The notes beneath the pieces were generated by a model, which made no database searches, was not told the DNA's origin, and saw nothing but the letters and a program-made list of their open reading frames with translations. The translations under genes were made by a program, and so were the position numbers. Shown piece by piece: positions 60,485 to 64,000 of a DNA stretch of 64,000 nucleotides. The first letter of the stretch is position 1; every line of letters begins with the position of its first letter. Origin of the DNA: Streptomyces collinus Tu 365 (GTDB taxonomy: Bacteria; Actinomycetota; Actinomycetes; Streptomycetales; Streptomycetaceae); NCBI RefSeq assembly GCF_000444875.1, contig NC_021985.1, positions 3,977,535-4,041,534 on the forward strand. Direction: 5' to 3'.

Positions 60485-60729
60485 GGACGTATCCGCTCGC
60501 GGAGGCACGAAACCAGCTCGGCAAGCTGGTCGGCCGGGTCCGACACGGCCAGGAGCACATCCTGATCACCGCGTACGGCAGACCTGCCGCCGCGCTCATC
60601 CCCGTAAGCGAACTGGAAGAGCTGCAGCGACTGCAGGACGATGCCTGGCCCCGCTCCGTGGCCGGCCCCGGACACGCCCGAGGGCGGTACCCCCCGCCAG
60701 AAGCTGGGGGTACCGCCCTCGGTCCGTAG
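60481..60729 (+). CDS. orphan Phd/YefM-type antitoxin, 3' end read through a terminator
   Basis: 82 residues. The N-terminal ~55 residues are a Phd/YefM antitoxin (TYPLAEARNQLGKLVGRV, ILITAYGRPAAALIPVSELEEL). No RelE/Doc toxin gene follows. The last ~17 codons (HARGRYPPPEAGGTALGP) are encoded by a terminator hairpin, which suggests that the natural stop or the toxin gene was lost. It is coupled to the upstream HTH gene by ATGA. It may still autoregulate. Confidence 0.8.
   Translation: MRTYPLAEARNQLGKLVGRVRHGQEHILITAYGRPAAALIPVSELEELQRLQDDAWPRSVAGPGHARGRYPPPEAGGTALGP
60680..60720. terminator. bidirectional terminator between the phd and groEL2 genes
   Basis: 15-bp perfect arms GAGGGCGGTACCCCC and complement, with an 11-base loop, lying inside the 3' end of the antitoxin frame and 35 bases after groEL2. 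Confidence 0.85.
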
Positions 60730-60754
60730 GACAGGCGATCAACCGTCAGGTCGA

Positions 60755-62377
<1,623 letters not shown>

Positions 62378-62522
62378 GTGAAGTGGTCCCTCCAGGACTG
62401 GGGGTGATTCCTTCGGACCGCGCCCGCGCCCGCGACGGACGGCTCGCCGGCCCCGTGGTTCCTTGCACCACTTGACCCGCGGGCCTCACCGACCCGGTCC
62501 TTCGTTGTCACTCTCACCTTCA

Positions 62523-62549
62523 GAGTGCTAACGCCAATGATTAGCACTC
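62523..62549. promoter_or_regulatory. CIRCE operator (HrcA site)
   Basis: A perfect nine-base inverted repeat GAGTGCTAA/TTAGCACTC with a nine-base spacer, 146 bases before groEL2. This is the canonical HrcA binding site. Confidence 0.97.
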
Positions 62550-62566
62550 GGGCATGGCGAGTGCAA
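62538..62566 (-). promoter_or_regulatory. groEL2 promoter
   Basis: On the minus strand TTGCAC and TAATCA are separated by 17 bases. The -10 lies within CIRCE, so HrcA would block RNA polymerase. Confidence 0.75.
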
Positions 62567-62600
62567 GCGCCTCCGGGGGATCAGCCCGGGGCGAACAGGA

Positions 62601-62638
62601 CGAAGGGCCCACACCCCGGACGGGGTGTGGGCCCTTCG
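62601..62638 (-). terminator. terminator of the cold-shock gene
   Basis: A perfect 17-bp stem (CGAAGGGCCCACACCCC and complement) around a GGAC loop, 13 bases past the stop. Confidence 0.92.
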
Positions 62639-62650
62639 CGTGAAGAACGT

Positions 62651-62854
62651 TCAGGCGGTGACGCGAACCATGTCGGCCTGCGGGCCCTTCTGGCCCTGCG
62701 AGATCTCGAACTCGACCCGCTGGCCCTCTTCCAGGGTGCGGTAGCCGTCCATCTGGATCGCGCTGTAGTGGACGAAGACGTCCGCACCACCGTCGACCGC
62801 GATGAAGCCGTAGCCCTTCTCCGCGTTGAACCACTTGACGGTGCCCTGAGCCAT
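62651..62854 (-). CDS. cold-shock protein (CspA family)
   Basis: 67 residues, a single cold-shock domain with RNP1 EKGYGFIAVD and RNP2 VFVHYSAIQ. It is an RNA chaperone, usually abundant. ATG 62854 has GGGGAG eight bases upstream. It is flanked by a strong terminator and a long A/T-rich leader, so it is monocistronic with a leader-dependent control typical of csp genes. Confidence 0.97.
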   Translation of the reverse strand: MAQGTVKWFNAEKGYGFIAVDGGADVFVHYSAIQMDGYRTLEEGQRVEFEISQGQKGPQADMVRVTA

Positions 62855-63207
62855 GCCTAACTCCCCTATTACTGGCCCTTGCACAGATCCACACTTCGCG
62901 GACCCGGGTCAGACCTCACCCCCCATTGATCGGGGGCGTGCGCCGGAACGCGTCGACCGCGGCTGAATGTATCTGTCCAACTGCCGTCTGCAACAGGTCA
63001 ATCGGACGAGAATTCTGGACGCGCCCGATCCGGAATCTGCCGAGAATTCAGGCGAATTCAGGGCAAGTCGGGCCCCGCAAATGGCTTAAAAGCCGCAAAA
63101 AAACCGCGCACTTTGGCTGTTTCTCGACGGGCGCGCGGCATGATTCCGGGGCCCGCGACCCGCGGACCCGGAACGCGTTCCCCAACTCTACCGCGCTCAA
63201 TCACACA
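62855..63207 (-). other. long leader/promoter region of the cold-shock gene
   Basis: 350 bases without a gene, A/T-richer than the surroundings. GAATTC occurs three times (63010, 63044, 63054), twice within CGAGAATTC. A GGCTT-AA-AAGCC hairpin (63083-63094) with a run of A follows. These are candidate regulatory structures in the 5' leader; I cannot place the promoter with confidence. Confidence 0.5.
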
Positions 63208-63246
63208 GAATGGCCCCCTCCGTTTCTCTCACGGAGGAGGCCATTC
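63208..63246 (-). terminator. terminator of the thrC-moaD operon
   Basis: GAATGGCC-CCCTCCGT pairs with ACGGAGG-AGGCCATTC with one mismatch, 37 bases past the MoaD-like gene's stop. Confidence 0.75.
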
Positions 63247-63283
63247 CATGAACAATCGGTAACCGCGATTACCGAAGGTAATG

Positions 63284-63559
63284 TCAGCCGCCGGCGACCG
63301 CCGGAATGATGGAGACGCCGGCCCCGTCGGGGGTCGCGGTCTGCAGCCCCTGCTCGAAGCGGACGTCGTCGTCGTTGACGTAGACGTTCACGAAGCGGCG
63401 CAGCTTGCCCTGGTCGTCCAGCACCCGGGCGGCGATGCCGGTGTGGTTCTTCTCCAGGCTCTCGATGACCTCGGCGAGGGTCGCGCCCTCGGCGGCGACC
63501 TCGGCCTGGCCACCCGTGTAGGTGCGCAGGATGGTGGGGATGCGAACGGTCACGCTCAT
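63284..63559 (-). CDS. MoaD/ThiS-family sulfur-carrier-like protein
   Basis: 91 residues, beta-grasp fold (TVRIPTILRTYTGG, VNVYVNDDDVRF) ending in the thiocarboxylate-type AVAGG. Activated forms carry sulfur for molybdopterin, thiamine, or, in actinobacteria, cysteine synthesis (CysO type). It overlaps the 3' end of thrC by four bases (ATGA). Its pathway cannot be told from sequence, but coupling to a threonine synthase is a known actinobacterial arrangement. Confidence 0.9.
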   Translation of the reverse strand: MSVTVRIPTILRTYTGGQAEVAAEGATLAEVIESLEKNHTGIAARVLDDQGKLRRFVNVYVNDDDVRFEQGLQTATPDGAGVSIIPAVAGG

Positions 63560-64000
63560 GCGAGGCCAGCCTCTCGGAAGGAGTCCAGGGTCGGGCGGAT
63601 GGTGGCGGACAGGCCGGTGCCGGCCACCGCGTCGAGGGTCTTGAGGCCGTCGCCGGTGTTCAGCACGACCGTCGTCTTCGCCGGGTCCAGGACCCCGTCC
63701 TTGAGCAGCTTGCGGGTGACCCCGACGGTCACCCCGCCCGCCGTCTCCGCGAAGATGCCCTCGGTGCGGGCCAGCAGCTTGATGGCGTCCACGACCTCCT
63801 CGTCCGTCACGTCCTCCACCGCGCCGCCGGTGCGGCGCGCGATGTCCAGGACGTACGGCCCGTCGGCCGGGTTGCCGATGGCCAGGGACTTGGCGATGGT
63901 GTCCGGCTTCTGCGGCCGCACCACGTCGTGACCCGCCTTGTACGCGGTCGACACCGGCGAGCAGCCCTCCGCCTGGGCGCCGAAGATCTTGTACGGCCGG
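63556..64000 (-). CDS. thrC: threonine synthase, C-terminal part (gene extends beyond the window)
   Basis: The C-terminal ~147 codons of a PLP enzyme that makes threonine from O-phosphohomoserine. Visible pieces are RPYKIFGAQAEGCSPV, SLAIGNPADGPYVLDIARRTGG, and the close TVVLNTGDGLKTLDAVAG with LSATIRPTLDSFREAGLA. The N-terminal part with the PLP lysine lies outside. It is co-translated with the MoaD-like gene through a four-base overlap. Confidence 0.92.
   Translation of the reverse strand, partial: RPYKIFGAQAEGCSPVSTAYKAGHDVVRPQKPDTIAKSLAIGNPADGPYVLDIARRTGGAVEDVTDEEVVDAIKLLARTEGIFAETAGGVTVGVTRKLLKDGVLDPAKTTVVLNTGDGLKTLDAVAGTGLSATIRPTLDSFREAGLA

Overview
The window is a piece of a Streptomyces-type chromosome. 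Base composition is very GC-rich with strong third-position GC bias, many starts are GTG, and the content matches conserved Streptomyces core: serC, the futalosine genes mqnB/mqnD, two cold-shock genes, XPB helicase, the second chaperonin groEL2 with a CIRCE operator, a MoaD-like gene overlapping thrC, a WhiJ-type XRE/DUF397 pair, and a DasR-like dre site. No rRNA, tRNA, CRISPR array, IS element or prophage was recognised.

Layout. 1-2.8 kb: a minus-strand acyl-CoA catabolism operon (TIGR03084, AtuA, carboxyltransferase). 3-17 kb: an EamA exporter, a giant FAD/Fe-S dehydrogenase, serC, secreted and metabolic singletons, a MarR/MFS pair and an AzgA-like purine permease. 17-20 kb: a DUF2530 protein and a CtpE-like P-type ATPase. 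20-28.6 kb: an accessory block of secreted proteins. It holds a trypsin-like FG-GAP protein that has lost catalytic His and Ser, a small secreted protein, a 1219-residue ALF-repeat/coiled-coil protein ending in a PD-(D/E)XK-like domain with an overlapping candidate immunity gene, and two paralogous secreted proteins sharing an ECF-like promoter. 28.7-37.7 kb: an Hsp90/sacsin-like ATPase, DUF3027, MFS, a DUF2771 lipoprotein, mqnB-mqnD and a cold-shock gene. 38-49 kb: HAD, a HAAS-like membrane protein, a Helicase_C_3/WYL-like protein next to XPB, a GT87 mannosyltransferase and a HelD-family ATPase. 49-56 kb: cutC, HD and MDMPI-GNAT proteins, then a MurNAc cluster (RpiR regulator, murQ, EIIBC PTS). 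56-64 kb: an Old Yellow Enzyme, the XRE/DUF397 pair, an orphan Phd antitoxin, groEL2, csp, the MoaD-like gene and thrC (cut by the window end).

The most interesting system is the ALF-repeat protein at 22624-26283 and its overlapping downstream gene at 26280-26639, which look like a secreted toxin and its immunity partner. Other recurring themes are imperfect GC-rich tandem repeats at gene ends (four places), and a group of at least nine genes whose -10 hexamer sits 6-7 nt before the start codon, which implies leaderless transcripts.
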